This document shows positions 26,441-35,830 of a DNA stretch of 64,000 bases, in pieces; position 1 is the stretch's first letter, and the number at the start of each line of letters is the position of its first letter. The translations under genes and the position numbers were made by a program. The DNA lies in contig CALKEB010000028.1 of assembly GCA_938084845.1 (NCBI GenBank), forward strand, positions 1 to 64,000, in the 5' to 3' direction. The notes under the pieces are model-generated. The model searched no databases and had not been told where the DNA came from. It saw only the letters and a list, made by a program, of their open reading frames with translations. This DNA is from an uncultured Polaribacter sp. Lineage in GTDB: Bacteria; Bacteroidota; Bacteroidia; Flavobacteriales; Flavobacteriaceae.

Positions 26441-27886
26441 ATGAAAATATTAGATCGATACATTTTAAAGAGCTTTCTAGTTCCGTTTATAGCAACATTT
26501 CTAATTGTACTTTTTGTCTTAGTAATGCAAGCCTTATGGCAAGCATTCGAAAATATTGCAGGCAAGGGAATAAGCGTAATTTTTATACTAAAATTTTTAT
26601 ACTACACAACATTAATGATTATACCACAGGCACTACCTGTTGGTGTATTGTTGTCTTCCATAATGGCTTTAGGTAACTTGGGCGAGAATTATGAATTTGC
26701 TGCAGCAAAATCTGCTGGAGTGTCTTTACAAAGATTAGTAAGACCAATAGGAATTCTTGCCATTGCGTTAAGTGGTCTTAATTTTTTGTTTTTAAATAAT
26801 GTTTTCCCCTATGCCAACTTAAAACAAAAAAACTTATACTTAAACATAAAAAAGAAAAAACCTGCACTAGCATTGGTTCCTGGAAGCTTTAATGCAGATA
26901 TTCCAGGGTACCAAATTAAGTTTGAAGAAAAGTATGGAGCGCAAGAAAATCTTTTGAAAAAGGTGTTTATTTATGATTTAACCAGTAACAGAGGAAATCA
27001 AAAAGTAATTACAGCAGAACGAGGTAAGATTGTTACCGAAGAAGGTAGTAGGTATATGACTTTTATTTTATACGATGGAAAGTATTACGAAGAACATGTA
27101 AAATCTGCCAGAACTTCACTTAAGAGAAAAAAAATGGCGGCATCAGAAGCTACTTTTAAGGAATACGAATTTAATATTGATATTGGAGATACTTTAGATG
27201 AAGGAAAGTTAGATTCTATAAATTCTGCCACAATTCCGATGATGCTTTCTTTAGAACAAATAAAAGATACCATTCCTAAATTAAAAGAAAATTATGATGA
27301 GGTATTACAAATTCGTGCTAAAAACATTTATATTAGTAGTACAGCAAAAGATTTGTATCGCTATCCAGATTCTTTAAAAAGAACAAATCTTGAGACTACA
27401 ATTATTAATAATTTTGAGCTTCAAGAAAAAATTACTGTTTTAAATTCGGCATTAACAAAAACAACAAGAGTATTAAATTCAATAACCAATAATACAGATA
27501 GCGTAAAATGGAACAGAAAAATGGTAAATTTTTACGATACAGAATACTATAACAGAATAGCATTCTCTTTATCTTGTGTAATATTGTTTTTTATTGGTGC
27601 TCCTTTAGGTTCTATTATTAGAAAAGGCGGATTTGGATTACCAATGATTTTAGCAATAGCAGTTTATGTATTGTATTTTTTTACAAATACATTCGGAAAA
27701 AATTTAGCAGAAGAAAGTTCTATAACCTCTATGTTAGGTTCATGGATATCTGCAATAATCATGATTCCATTTGCCATTTTATTAACCAATAGAGCAACAA
27801 AGGATAAAGGGATTTTTAATATCAATTCCTTTTTACAACCAGTGACTAAAATTTTAAATAAATTACTACCTAAAAAAGGGCTTTAA
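26441..27886 (+). CDS. LptF/LptG-family permease (YjgP/YjgQ)
   Basis: The track start (26420) lies inside the hairpin stem; the ATG at 26441 gives MKILDRYILKSFLVPFIATF, the standard family N-terminus, and 481 aa. There are three N-terminal and three C-terminal membrane helices around a large periplasmic domain, and the C-terminus has FSLSCVILFFIGAPLGSIIRKGGFG. It belongs to the ABC complex that extracts lipopolysaccharide from the inner membrane. ribB follows after 2 bp, so the genes are translationally adjacent. Confidence 0.92.
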   Translation: MKILDRYILKSFLVPFIATFLIVLFVLVMQALWQAFENIAGKGISVIFILKFLYYTTLMIIPQALPVGVLLSSIMALGNLGENYEFAAAKSAGVSLQRLVRPIGILAIALSGLNFLFLNNVFPYANLKQKNLYLNIKKKKPALALVPGSFNADIPGYQIKFEEKYGAQENLLKKVFIYDLTSNRGNQKVITAERGKIVTEEGSRYMTFILYDGKYYEEHVKSARTSLKRKKMAASEATFKEYEFNIDIGDTLDEGKLDSINSATIPMMLSLEQIKDTIPKLKENYDEVLQIRAKNIYISSTAKDLYRYPDSLKRTNLETTIINNFELQEKITVLNSALTKTTRVLNSITNNTDSVKWNRKMVNFYDTEYYNRIAFSLSCVILFFIGAPLGSIIRKGGFGLPMILAIAVYVLYFFTNTFGKNLAEESSITSMLGSWISAIIMIPFAILLTNRATKDKGIFNINSFLQPVTKILNKLLPKKGL

Positions 27887-27888
27887 AT

Positions 27889-29031
27889 ATGACTACAAAT
27901 TCAGTACATCAAATACAACTAAATACAATAGAAGAAGCAATTAACGATATCAGAAATGGTAAAGTTATAATTGTTGTGGATGATGAAAATAGAGAGAATG
28001 AAGGCGATTTTTTAGCTGCAGCAGAAAAAGTTACCCCAGAAATGGTAAATTTTATGGCAACTCATGGTAGAGGGTTAATTTGCACACCTTTAACAGAAAA
28101 TCGCTGTAAAGAGCTAGAATTGGGCATGATGGTGAATAACAACACAGATCCAATGGAAACTGCGTTTACTGTTTCTGTAGATTTAAGAGGTAAAGGAGTT
28201 ACTACAGGTATTTCTGCTTCGGATAGGGCGTTAACTATTCATGCGTTAGTAGATAAAGAAACAAAACCCTTTGATTTAGCGAGACCAGGACATATTTTCC
28301 CTTTAAAAGCTAAAGAAGGTGGTGTTTTAAGAAGAACAGGTCATACAGAAGCAGCCATAGATTTTGCAAGATTAGCAGGTTTACAACCAGCAGGAATTAT
28401 TGTAGAAATAATGAATGAAGATGGTACAATGGCTCGTTTACCACAATTACTTAAAGTTGCTGAAAAATTCGACATAAAAATAGTTTCTATTGAAGATTTA
28501 GTGGCTTACAGAATGGAGCATGATTCGTTAATCGAAAAGAAAGAAGATTTTGAAATAGAAACACGTTTTGGAAAATTTCGTTTAAGAGCCTATCAACAAA
28601 CAACCAATAATCAAGTGCATATTGCACTGACTAAAGGCACTTGGACCAATGATGATGGTATTTTAACCAGAATAAATTCAACGTTAGTAAACAACGATAT
28701 TCTTGGAACATTAACTAATAATGCTGATAAAAAGTTAGACCAAATGTTTCAAGTAATTAATGACGAAGGCAAAGGCGCAATTTTATTTATCAACCAGCAA
28801 AATCAATCTAAAAACTTATTAAGTAGATTGAATATCTTAAAAGAAAATCAAAAAAACGGGGAATTAAAAGCACCTGCAATTGCCATGGATCAAAGAGATT
28901 TTGGGATTGGAGCTCAAATTTTACATGATTTAAATATCAGTAAGTTAAAACTACTTACCAATAGTCAACAAACTAAAAGAGTGGGTATGATTGGGTATGG
29001 CTTAGAAATTGTAGATTACATATCTTATTAA
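27889..29031 (+). CDS. ribB: RibB (DHBP synthase) fused to degenerate GTP cyclohydrolase II domain
   Basis: Residues 1-205 form 3,4-dihydroxy-2-butanone-4-phosphate synthase with the acidic loop VDDENRENEGDF (31-41), THGRGLICTPL and RRTGHTEAAIDFARLAG. Residues 206-380 align with GTP cyclohydrolase II but the zinc-cysteine motif SECLTGD...RCDCG reads NSTLVNNDILGTLTNNAD, and RQEGRG reads NQQNQS. DQRDFGIGAQIL and LLTN are kept. So it should make the four-carbon riboflavin precursor but not open GTP, like the RibBX class described in Proteobacteria. It follows the lptF-like gene by 2 bp; no FMN riboswitch is visible upstream. A separate active RibA must exist elsewhere. Confidence 0.92.
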   Translation: MTTNSVHQIQLNTIEEAINDIRNGKVIIVVDDENRENEGDFLAAAEKVTPEMVNFMATHGRGLICTPLTENRCKELELGMMVNNNTDPMETAFTVSVDLRGKGVTTGISASDRALTIHALVDKETKPFDLARPGHIFPLKAKEGGVLRRTGHTEAAIDFARLAGLQPAGIIVEIMNEDGTMARLPQLLKVAEKFDIKIVSIEDLVAYRMEHDSLIEKKEDFEIETRFGKFRLRAYQQTTNNQVHIALTKGTWTNDDGILTRINSTLVNNDILGTLTNNADKKLDQMFQVINDEGKGAILFINQQNQSKNLLSRLNILKENQKNGELKAPAIAMDQRDFGIGAQILHDLNISKLKLLTNSQQTKRVGMIGYGLEIVDYISY

Positions 29032-29036
29032 TAAAT

Positions 29037-29080
29037 AACAAAGGGATCATTAAATTGATCCCTTTGTTATTATATTTTTA
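29037..29080. terminator. Bidirectional terminator between ribB and pepE
   Basis: AACAAAGGGATCA-TTAAAT-TGATCCCTTTGTT: a perfect 13-bp stem between two convergent genes, starting 6 nt after the ribB stop, with T-rich flank on the plus strand. Confidence 0.85.
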
Positions 29081-29098
29081 GTAGAGGCTACCCCTATC

Positions 29099-29803
29099 TT
29101 ATTTAGGTAATAAAATTTCACCTACTGCTAATTCGACAGGTTTTTTGTTTTTTTCAAATAATCTTGCAGTATAATTTCCTTTTAAAGTTATTGTTTGATC
29201 TATTACTTCTAGCCAACTTCCTTCTCTTAAACCTAAAACAGCAGTTTCATTACATACATGAAATTCTTTAATTCTTGTTTCTCGAGTTTCGCCCATATGT
29301 GTATTGCCTTCTATTGGATCTAAATAATGCGCATTAATATTGAAAGGAATGCATCCTAAAGTTTTAAAACTGGGAGGATATACAATAGGCATATCATTAG
29401 TGTTTTTCATATTCACACCACATATGTTACTTCCTGCACTTGTTCCTAAATAAGGAACCCCCTGCTCTATGACTTCTTTTAATGGTTTTAGAATATCATT
29501 TTTATACAATTGATTTACCAATTCAAACGTATTACCACCTCCTGTAAAAATTCCTTTGGAATTTTTTAAGGCCTCTCTAGGGTTTTCATATTCATGAATA
29601 CCTTTTACTGTTATATCAATAGAAGAAAAAGCTTGTTGCACCAAATTAGTATATGAATTGTAAGAAATACCTCCAGGCCTTGCATATGGAATAAATAAAA
29701 TAGTTGAACCATTTGCAAAAAAAGTGCTTAATGTTGGTAAAAGATATTCTAAGTAATTACTTCTATATAGTGTTGATGTACTTGCAATAATCATTTTTTT
29801 CAT
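29099..29803 (-). CDS. pepE: Dipeptidase E (S51 family, alpha-aspartyl dipeptidase)
   Basis: The 234-aa protein has the serine nucleophile elbow YLGTSAGSNICG, preceded by GIFTGGGNTFELVNQLY, and the His in INAHYLDPIEGNTHMGETRETRI, all landmarks of PepE. It hydrolyses dipeptides with N-terminal aspartate in the cytoplasm. Length equals the family norm (about 230 aa). It stands alone on the minus strand. Confidence 0.93.
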   Translation of the reverse strand: MKKMIIASTSTLYRSNYLEYLLPTLSTFFANGSTILFIPYARPGGISYNSYTNLVQQAFSSIDITVKGIHEYENPREALKNSKGIFTGGGNTFELVNQLYKNDILKPLKEVIEQGVPYLGTSAGSNICGVNMKNTNDMPIVYPPSFKTLGCIPFNINAHYLDPIEGNTHMGETRETRIKEFHVCNETAVLGLREGSWLEVIDQTITLKGNYTARLFEKNKKPVELAVGEILLPK

Positions 29804-29942
29804 GGCTCAAAAATAAAGTTTTTACCTAATTCAGGTACTAGTTTATCTCCTAATTAAATCATAAAAATGATTTTTTTTGAGTCTAATATAGAAATATTAT
29901 GTAATTTTCATGATCTTAAAAAGATAAACATATTTTATCCTT

Positions 29943-30752
29943 ATGAAAAAAATAGTGCTACTTTTTTTATTGGTATTATTAGTATTACAAAGTATAAATG
30001 GACAGAATAAGAGGTACATTATAACTGGTAAGGTTACAGATTCTTTAGGGGTAATAAAAAATGCAAACATTATTAACCTAAATACTTATCAAGGTACTTT
30101 TTCTAGTGACGAAGGATTGTACCGTATTTTTGTTTCAAAAGGAGATACATTAAGGGTTTCATCTATTCAATATAAACCTAAGAAAATTGTCATTTCAAAA
30201 AAAACTATTGAAACTAAAAAATTAGATATCTCACTAAAGTCTGCTACTTATACTCTAGATGAATTTGAATTAAAAAGAAATAATTTATTAGGTCGATTAG
30301 GTATAGATATTAAAAATGTTAGTAGAGATAAACAAGACTCTCTATTAAGAAAAGTCATGGATTTCTCTAATGTAAATTTTAAGGAAAATGATTTTACAAT
30401 TGATGATATTTCAAAAGTAAAACCACCAATCGTAAATACTATGGCAGGGGCTATACCAATGGCAGGTGCAGGGGCAAAAGTTGTAATACCTTTTAAAAAC
30501 TCAGCACGATTATGGGCTTTAAGAAGCAAATTAGAGCAAAAAAAGCAATTTCCTTATAAAATACTTTCAGAACTAGGTGAAAAGTTTTTCTTTGACGAAC
30601 TTAAAATTCCAATCGATAATTATTTTCATTTTTTAGAATATTGTAATCCTTTGGGTATTGAAAATCTTCATAAAAAAGGAAGGCTTTTAGAGTTAATAAA
30701 GATTTTAAGAAAAGAAAGTAGTTCTTATTTAAAAATCATAAACAAAGAATAA
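29943..30752 (+). CDS. Exported CarboxypepD_reg-like domain protein, function unknown
   Basis: The 269-aa protein has a signal peptide (MKKIVLLFLLVLLVLQSINGQ) and then a carboxypeptidase-regulatory-like beta-sandwich (residues 24-100: ITGKVTDSLGVIKNANIINLN...GLYRIFVSKGDTLRVSSIQYK). In TonB-linked receptors this module precedes a barrel; here it is free and followed by a charged helical region, so it may anchor to the outer membrane or serve as an adaptor. The next gene (DUF6702) lies 30 nt downstream and is probably co-transcribed. Confidence 0.75.
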   Translation: MKKIVLLFLLVLLVLQSINGQNKRYIITGKVTDSLGVIKNANIINLNTYQGTFSSDEGLYRIFVSKGDTLRVSSIQYKPKKIVISKKTIETKKLDISLKSATYTLDEFELKRNNLLGRLGIDIKNVSRDKQDSLLRKVMDFSNVNFKENDFTIDDISKVKPPIVNTMAGAIPMAGAGAKVVIPFKNSARLWALRSKLEQKKQFPYKILSELGEKFFFDELKIPIDNYFHFLEYCNPLGIENLHKKGRLLELIKILRKESSSYLKIINKE

Positions 30753-30782
30753 TTTTCTAGTATTATTTAGCTACACTTATTT

Positions 30783-31280
30783 ATGAAACTAAAAACATAT
30801 CTATTTTTATTACTAATTATCCCTTTATTCTCTTTTTCATCACATAAATACTATTTAAGTTTAACACAGATTAACTTCAATAAGGAGACCAAAGCAGTAC
30901 AGGTTATTATTAATGTTTTTATGGATGATATCGAATTAGCTTTAAATAAAGATTTTGGCATTGATTTACAGCTAACTACAAAAAAGGAATTAAAAAACAA
31001 CGGTATTTATTTTAAAAAATACCTTCACAAAAAATTAGAATTTACAATAAATAATAAAATCCAAAACTTTAATTATATTGGTAAGGAATATGATGGGGAT
31101 CTTGTTTTTTTTTATTTAGAAATAGAAAACGTAGAAAATATAAAAACATTAAGTGTTTCAAATAAAGTATTAACAAATCATTTTCCAAAACAACAAAACT
31201 TAATCAAAGTAAAAGTGAGTAAAAAGAATAAAAGTGTTTTACTTACTAAAGAAGCGTATAAAACTTCAATAAAATTTTAA
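30783..31280 (+). CDS. DUF6702 family exported protein
   Basis: This 165-aa protein has a signal peptide (MKLKTYLFLLLIIPLFSFS) and begins its mature part with SHKYYLSLTQINFNKETKAVQVIINVFMDDIE, a pattern I recognise from small flavobacterial proteins usually found next to M1 peptidases. Function is unknown. It is followed 27 nt later by the first M1 metallopeptidase, so context suggests participation in the same exported peptidase unit. Confidence 0.72.
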   Translation: MKLKTYLFLLLIIPLFSFSSHKYYLSLTQINFNKETKAVQVIINVFMDDIELALNKDFGIDLQLTTKKELKNNGIYFKKYLHKKLEFTINNKIQNFNYIGKEYDGDLVFFYLEIENVENIKTLSVSNKVLTNHFPKQQNLIKVKVSKKNKSVLLTKEAYKTSIKF

Positions 31281-31307
31281 ATTAAATCAAACTAAAAATC
31301 AATACTT

Positions 31308-33419
31308 ATGAGAAAAATTGGATTTTTAATGTTCTCTTTATTCGTAGTTTGTTCTGCATATGGGCAAATTACAAAACAAGGACATGTTAATACAAATAAA
31401 TTTAAGCAATTAAAGCAAGAATTACCTACGCCTAACCTAGAACGTACAGCTTCAGGTAAACCTGGTAAAGAGTACACCCAGCAAAAAGTAGATTATGTTA
31501 TGGATATTGTGTTAGACGATGCCAATACAAAAATCACTGGCTCTGAGACTATTACTTACCACAACAATTCTAAAGATGAATTGGAATATTTATGGGTGCA
31601 ATTAGATCAGAACATGAGAGCTGCAGATTCTAAAACTCCAGATATTTCACCCAATTCAATTCCTAAAAAAATTAGTAAAAATAGATTTAACAGGGCCTTT
31701 CCTGAAGAACGTTTTGATGGGGGTTTTAATATTATGAGTGTAACTAATAAAGATGGTAGTGCTTTATCTCATACTATTAATCAAACCATGATGCGCATAA
31801 ACCTAACCGAGCCGTTAGCATCTGGAGCAACATTTGAATTTAATATTTCTTGGTGGTACAACATTAATAACCATAGAACAGATGGAGGAAGATCTGGATA
31901 TGAGCATTTTAAAGAAAATAATAATAACAATTATGTAATTGCACAGTTTTATCCAAGAATGTGCGTGTATGATAATGTAGAAGGTTGGCAGAACGATCAA
32001 TTTTGGGGAAGAAGTGAGTTTGCCCTTGAATTTGGAGATTTTACAGTTAATATTACTGTTCCCGAAGACCACATGTTAGGAGCCACAGGAGTTTTACAAA
32101 ACGAAAGTGAGGTATTAACAAAACAAGAGCAAAAAAGACTAGCCAAAGCCAGAAAAACATTTGGTGATGTAGTTATTATTAGAACACAAAAAGAAGCTGA
32201 AAAGATTGAAAAATCAAAAGCCTCTAGAACTAAAACATGGAAATTTATAGCAAAAAATGTGCGAGATTATGCATTTGCCACTTCAAGAAAGTTTATTTGG
32301 GATGCAATGGCTGTAGCTATTAATGGAAAAACTGTTATGGCATACTCTTTATACTCTAAGGAAGCTAATCCTTTGTACGGAGATCATTCAACCAAAGCAG
32401 TCGCACAAACTTTAAAAACGTATTCTAAATATACTTTTGACTACCCCTACCATAAAGCAATTTCGGTAGATGGACAAATGGGAATGGAATATCCTCAAAT
32501 CTGTTTTAATCCTGGTAGACCAGATTTACCAAATGGTGGTTATTCAGATAGAATGAAATACAGAATGATTAAAGTTACCATTCATGAAGTTGGTCATAAT
32601 TTTTTCCCAATGATTGTAAATTCTGACGAAAGACAATGGACTTGGATGGATGAAGGTTTAAATTCTTATATGGAAATGTTGGCTGAGTTAGATTATGATA
32701 AAGATTTTCCAATTGTTAGAGGGTATCCGAAAAATATTGTCAAATATATGTCTGGAGATCAGTCTAGAATTGCACCTATTATGTCTAAAGGAGACAATGT
32801 GTATAGCTTTGGTGCTAATGCATATGGTAAACCTGCAACAGCACTATGGATTTTAAGAGAAACTATTATGGGCAAAGAATTATTTGATCATGCTTTTAAA
32901 ACATATTCACAAAGATGGATGTTTAAGCACCCCTCTCCTGCTGACTTTTTTAGAACTATGGAAGATGCGTCTGGTATAGATTTAGATTGGTTTTGGAGGG
33001 GCTGGTTTTATACTACTGATGTAACAGATATTGGTATTAAAGGAGTTAAAAAATATACAACAAAAGAATCTGAAAATACTGTAGAGTTTTTAGAAGACAC
33101 GTCTAATGGATTAGGTTTTTCAAAAAATGCAGATAAATACCATTATGAAATTACCTACGAAAAACCAGGGGGACTAGTAATGCCTATTATTGTTGAGTTT
33201 ACGTATAAAGACGGAACAAAAGAAAAGAAAACATATCCTGCTCAAATATGGAGGTATAATGATAAAGAAGTAAGAAAAGTTTTTTCTTCTAACAAACAAA
33301 TAGAAAGTATACAAATAGATCCAGATTTAGAAACTGCAGATGTAGATACGTCTAACAACTCTTTTCCAAAAGAAAAGACAAATAAATTTGAAAAATTTAA
33401 AAATAAAATAAAAGGATAA
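31308..33419 (+). CDS. Exported M1-family zinc metallopeptidase, copy 1
   Basis: The 703-aa protein has a signal peptide (MRKIGFLMFSLFVVCSAYGQ), an N-terminal beta domain resembling the aminopeptidase N saddle (residues 45-260), and the gluzincin site HEVGHN (426-431) with Glu449 in WTWMDEGLNSY, i.e. HExxH-x18-E. The canonical GxMEN exopeptidase motif appears only as GQMGMEYPQICF. It hydrolyses peptides in the periplasm or at the surface; exact specificity unknown. A paralogue follows at 33564, about two-thirds alike by eye, and a terminator lies between. Confidence 0.9.
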   Translation: MRKIGFLMFSLFVVCSAYGQITKQGHVNTNKFKQLKQELPTPNLERTASGKPGKEYTQQKVDYVMDIVLDDANTKITGSETITYHNNSKDELEYLWVQLDQNMRAADSKTPDISPNSIPKKISKNRFNRAFPEERFDGGFNIMSVTNKDGSALSHTINQTMMRINLTEPLASGATFEFNISWWYNINNHRTDGGRSGYEHFKENNNNNYVIAQFYPRMCVYDNVEGWQNDQFWGRSEFALEFGDFTVNITVPEDHMLGATGVLQNESEVLTKQEQKRLAKARKTFGDVVIIRTQKEAEKIEKSKASRTKTWKFIAKNVRDYAFATSRKFIWDAMAVAINGKTVMAYSLYSKEANPLYGDHSTKAVAQTLKTYSKYTFDYPYHKAISVDGQMGMEYPQICFNPGRPDLPNGGYSDRMKYRMIKVTIHEVGHNFFPMIVNSDERQWTWMDEGLNSYMEMLAELDYDKDFPIVRGYPKNIVKYMSGDQSRIAPIMSKGDNVYSFGANAYGKPATALWILRETIMGKELFDHAFKTYSQRWMFKHPSPADFFRTMEDASGIDLDWFWRGWFYTTDVTDIGIKGVKKYTTKESENTVEFLEDTSNGLGFSKNADKYHYEITYEKPGGLVMPIIVEFTYKDGTKEKKTYPAQIWRYNDKEVRKVFSSNKQIESIQIDPDLETADVDTSNNSFPKEKTNKFEKFKNKIKG

Positions 33420-33438
33420 TCTTTTAACACATCTCTTC

Positions 33439-33474
33439 AAAAAGGCAATATGAATTTATATTGCCTTTTTTTTT
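33439..33474 (+). terminator. Intrinsic terminator between the two M1 genes
   Basis: AAAAAGGCAATAT-GAATTT-ATATTGCC followed by nine Ts. It lies 20 nt after the first M1 stop, so the second copy probably has its own promoter in the 89 nt that remain. Confidence 0.88.
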
Positions 33475-33563
33475 GATAAAGGTTTGTTAAATTTATTAAC
33501 ATTTTAAGACTATTCTGTATTTAATCATTAATTTTATAGCTTGATTAATTCAAATCAATACAC

Positions 33564-35765
33564 ATGAAAAAAATTTATTTAATTGTTTTTTCTTTATTTT
33601 TTGTGGCAACTTCAACAATTGCACAAGAACAAAAAGAAAAAAAGAAAACACAACAAGGTCATACCGATCAAAACAAATTTAGACAGCTAAAAGATGTTTT
33701 AGCAACTCCAAACGACCAACATACAGCTTCAGGTGCACCTGGACACCAATATTCACAACAAAAAGTTGATTATGTAATGGACATTCGTTTAGACGAGGCA
33801 GCCAATAAAATATATGGTAGTGAAGACATCACCTATTATAACAACTCTAAAGATAACTTAGCGTATTTATGGGTGCAATTAGATCAAAATATGAGAGCGG
33901 ATGATTCTCAAACTCCTTTAGCAAAGTCTAATTCTGCTGCAGCATTTATATCTACAGATAATTTTAAATCTGAGTATATGGGAGAAGGAAAAGGCTTTGG
34001 TTTTAACATCGAAAGTGTAACTAAAGATGGTAAACCCTTATCACATTTTATAAATAGAACAATGATGCGAATAAATTTACCTAAAGCCTTAGCTCCTGGT
34101 GAAAGTTTTGACTTTAGTATTGTTTGGAATTATAAAATTAATGACATCAATAAAGATGGTGGTCGTTCAGGGTTAGAATCTTTTAAAGATGGAAATAACA
34201 ATTATACCATTGCTCAATTTTTTCCAAGATTAGCGGTTTACAATAACGTAGAAGGTTGGCAAAACATGCAGTTTTGGGGTAGATCTGAATTTGCATTAGA
34301 ATTTGGAGATTATGAAGTTAACTTAACCGTTCCTTCAGATCATATTGTTGAGGCTACTGGAACATTGCAAAACGAAAAAGAGGTATTAACAAGAACACAG
34401 CGCAAGCGTTTTGAACAAGCAAGAAAAAGCTTTGACAATCCAGTTGTTATTGTTACTCAAGAGGAAGCTGAAAAGAATGAAAAAGGAAGAGCTACAGCAA
34501 CTAAGACTTGGAAGTTTAAAGCACAAAGAGTAAGAGACTTTGCTTTTGCAAGCTCTAGAAAATACATCTGGGATGCAATGGCTGTGGATATTAATGGTAA
34601 AACAGTAATGGCAACTTCTTTATACCCTAAAGAAGGAAACCCATTATGGGAAGAACACTCTACAAGAGCGGTAGCCACTACATTAATTGAATACTCTAAA
34701 TTAACATTCGATTATCCTTATGCTAAAGCAGTATCTGTACATTCAGAAAGACAAGGAATGGAGTACCCAATGATTTGTTTTAATTTTGGAAGACCAAATC
34801 CTGACGGAACTTATTCAGATAGAACAAAAAAAGGAATGATTGGAGTTATTGTACACGAAGTAGGTCATAACTTTTTTCCAATGATCGTTAATTCTGACGA
34901 AAGACAATGGACCTGGATGGATGAAGGATTAAACTCTTTTGTAGAAATTTTGGCTGAAGACGTTTACGATGCAGAATTATTTGCTTCAAACCCAGCAAAA
35001 GATATTACAAGATACATGGGTGGTGATCAATCTAACATCTCTCCTATTATGTCTCAAGGAGATTATGTAAAGCAATTTGGACCAAATGCATATTCAAAAC
35101 CTGCAGCTGGTTTATATATCTTACGTAAAACAATAATGGGACCAGAATTATTTGACCATGCGTTTAGAACCTACGCTCAAAGATGGATGTTTAAACATCC
35201 AACACCAGAAGATTTCTTCAGATCTATGGAAGACGCTTCAAGTATGGATTTAGATTGGTTTTGGAGAGGTTGGTTCTATACTACAGATGTAACTGATATT
35301 GGTATTAAAGAAGTAAAGCCTCTATATCTAACAGATAAACCAAATGCAAGATTAGCGAAACTAAAAGAACAGTATAAGCAGTATTTTGACAGCTTAGGGG
35401 ATTTAGTTTACATCACTGACAAAGAAGAAGATGCAAACCCAAATGCTATGTATAAATATGCTGATGGTAAAGAAGTACCTTCATATATCTATTCTGTAGA
35501 ATTTGAAAAGCCAGGTGGTTTAGTTATGCCTTTAATTGTAGAACTAACTTATGCAGACGGAACTACTAAAAAAGAAACTTTTCCTGCTCAAATATGGATG
35601 AAAAATGATACTACTGTAAAAAGAGTATTTTCATCTACACAAGAAATTAAAAGTATAAAAGTAGATCCAGACATGGAAACTGCAGATGTAGATGTTTCTA
35701 ATAATAGTTGGCCAAAACAAGAGACTGATAAGTTTAATCAGTTTAAGAATAAAATGAAAAATTAA
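33564..35765 (+). CDS. Exported M1-family zinc metallopeptidase, copy 2
   Basis: The 733-aa paralogue of the preceding gene has a signal peptide (MKKIYLIVFSLFFVATSTIAQ), the same N-terminal layout (QGHTDQNKFRQLKDVLATP) and the zinc site HEVGHN at 431-436 with the x18 Glu in WTWMDEGLNSF. Compared with copy 1 it has an insertion of roughly 30 residues after the catalytic domain (NARLAKLKEQYKQYFDSLGD). The C-terminal DPDMETADVDVSNNSWP is common to both. Tandem duplication followed by divergence is likely; specificity differences are unknown. Confidence 0.9.
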   Translation: MKKIYLIVFSLFFVATSTIAQEQKEKKKTQQGHTDQNKFRQLKDVLATPNDQHTASGAPGHQYSQQKVDYVMDIRLDEAANKIYGSEDITYYNNSKDNLAYLWVQLDQNMRADDSQTPLAKSNSAAAFISTDNFKSEYMGEGKGFGFNIESVTKDGKPLSHFINRTMMRINLPKALAPGESFDFSIVWNYKINDINKDGGRSGLESFKDGNNNYTIAQFFPRLAVYNNVEGWQNMQFWGRSEFALEFGDYEVNLTVPSDHIVEATGTLQNEKEVLTRTQRKRFEQARKSFDNPVVIVTQEEAEKNEKGRATATKTWKFKAQRVRDFAFASSRKYIWDAMAVDINGKTVMATSLYPKEGNPLWEEHSTRAVATTLIEYSKLTFDYPYAKAVSVHSERQGMEYPMICFNFGRPNPDGTYSDRTKKGMIGVIVHEVGHNFFPMIVNSDERQWTWMDEGLNSFVEILAEDVYDAELFASNPAKDITRYMGGDQSNISPIMSQGDYVKQFGPNAYSKPAAGLYILRKTIMGPELFDHAFRTYAQRWMFKHPTPEDFFRSMEDASSMDLDWFWRGWFYTTDVTDIGIKEVKPLYLTDKPNARLAKLKEQYKQYFDSLGDLVYITDKEEDANPNAMYKYADGKEVPSYIYSVEFEKPGGLVMPLIVELTYADGTTKKETFPAQIWMKNDTTVKRVFSSTQEIKSIKVDPDMETADVDVSNNSWPKQETDKFNQFKNKMKN

Positions 35766-35783
35766 ATCAATTTAATTTTTACT

Positions 35784-35814
35784 AAAAAAGCCTCGTAATT
35801 TACGAGGCTTTTTT
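35784..35814. terminator. Bidirectional terminator between M1 copy 2 and spe operon
   Basis: AAAAAAG-CCTCGTAA-T-TTACGAGG-CTTTTTT: perfect GC-rich stem with A and T tracts on both sides, between convergent genes. Confidence 0.92.
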
Positions 35815-35830
35815 AATTTAAATAATAACC

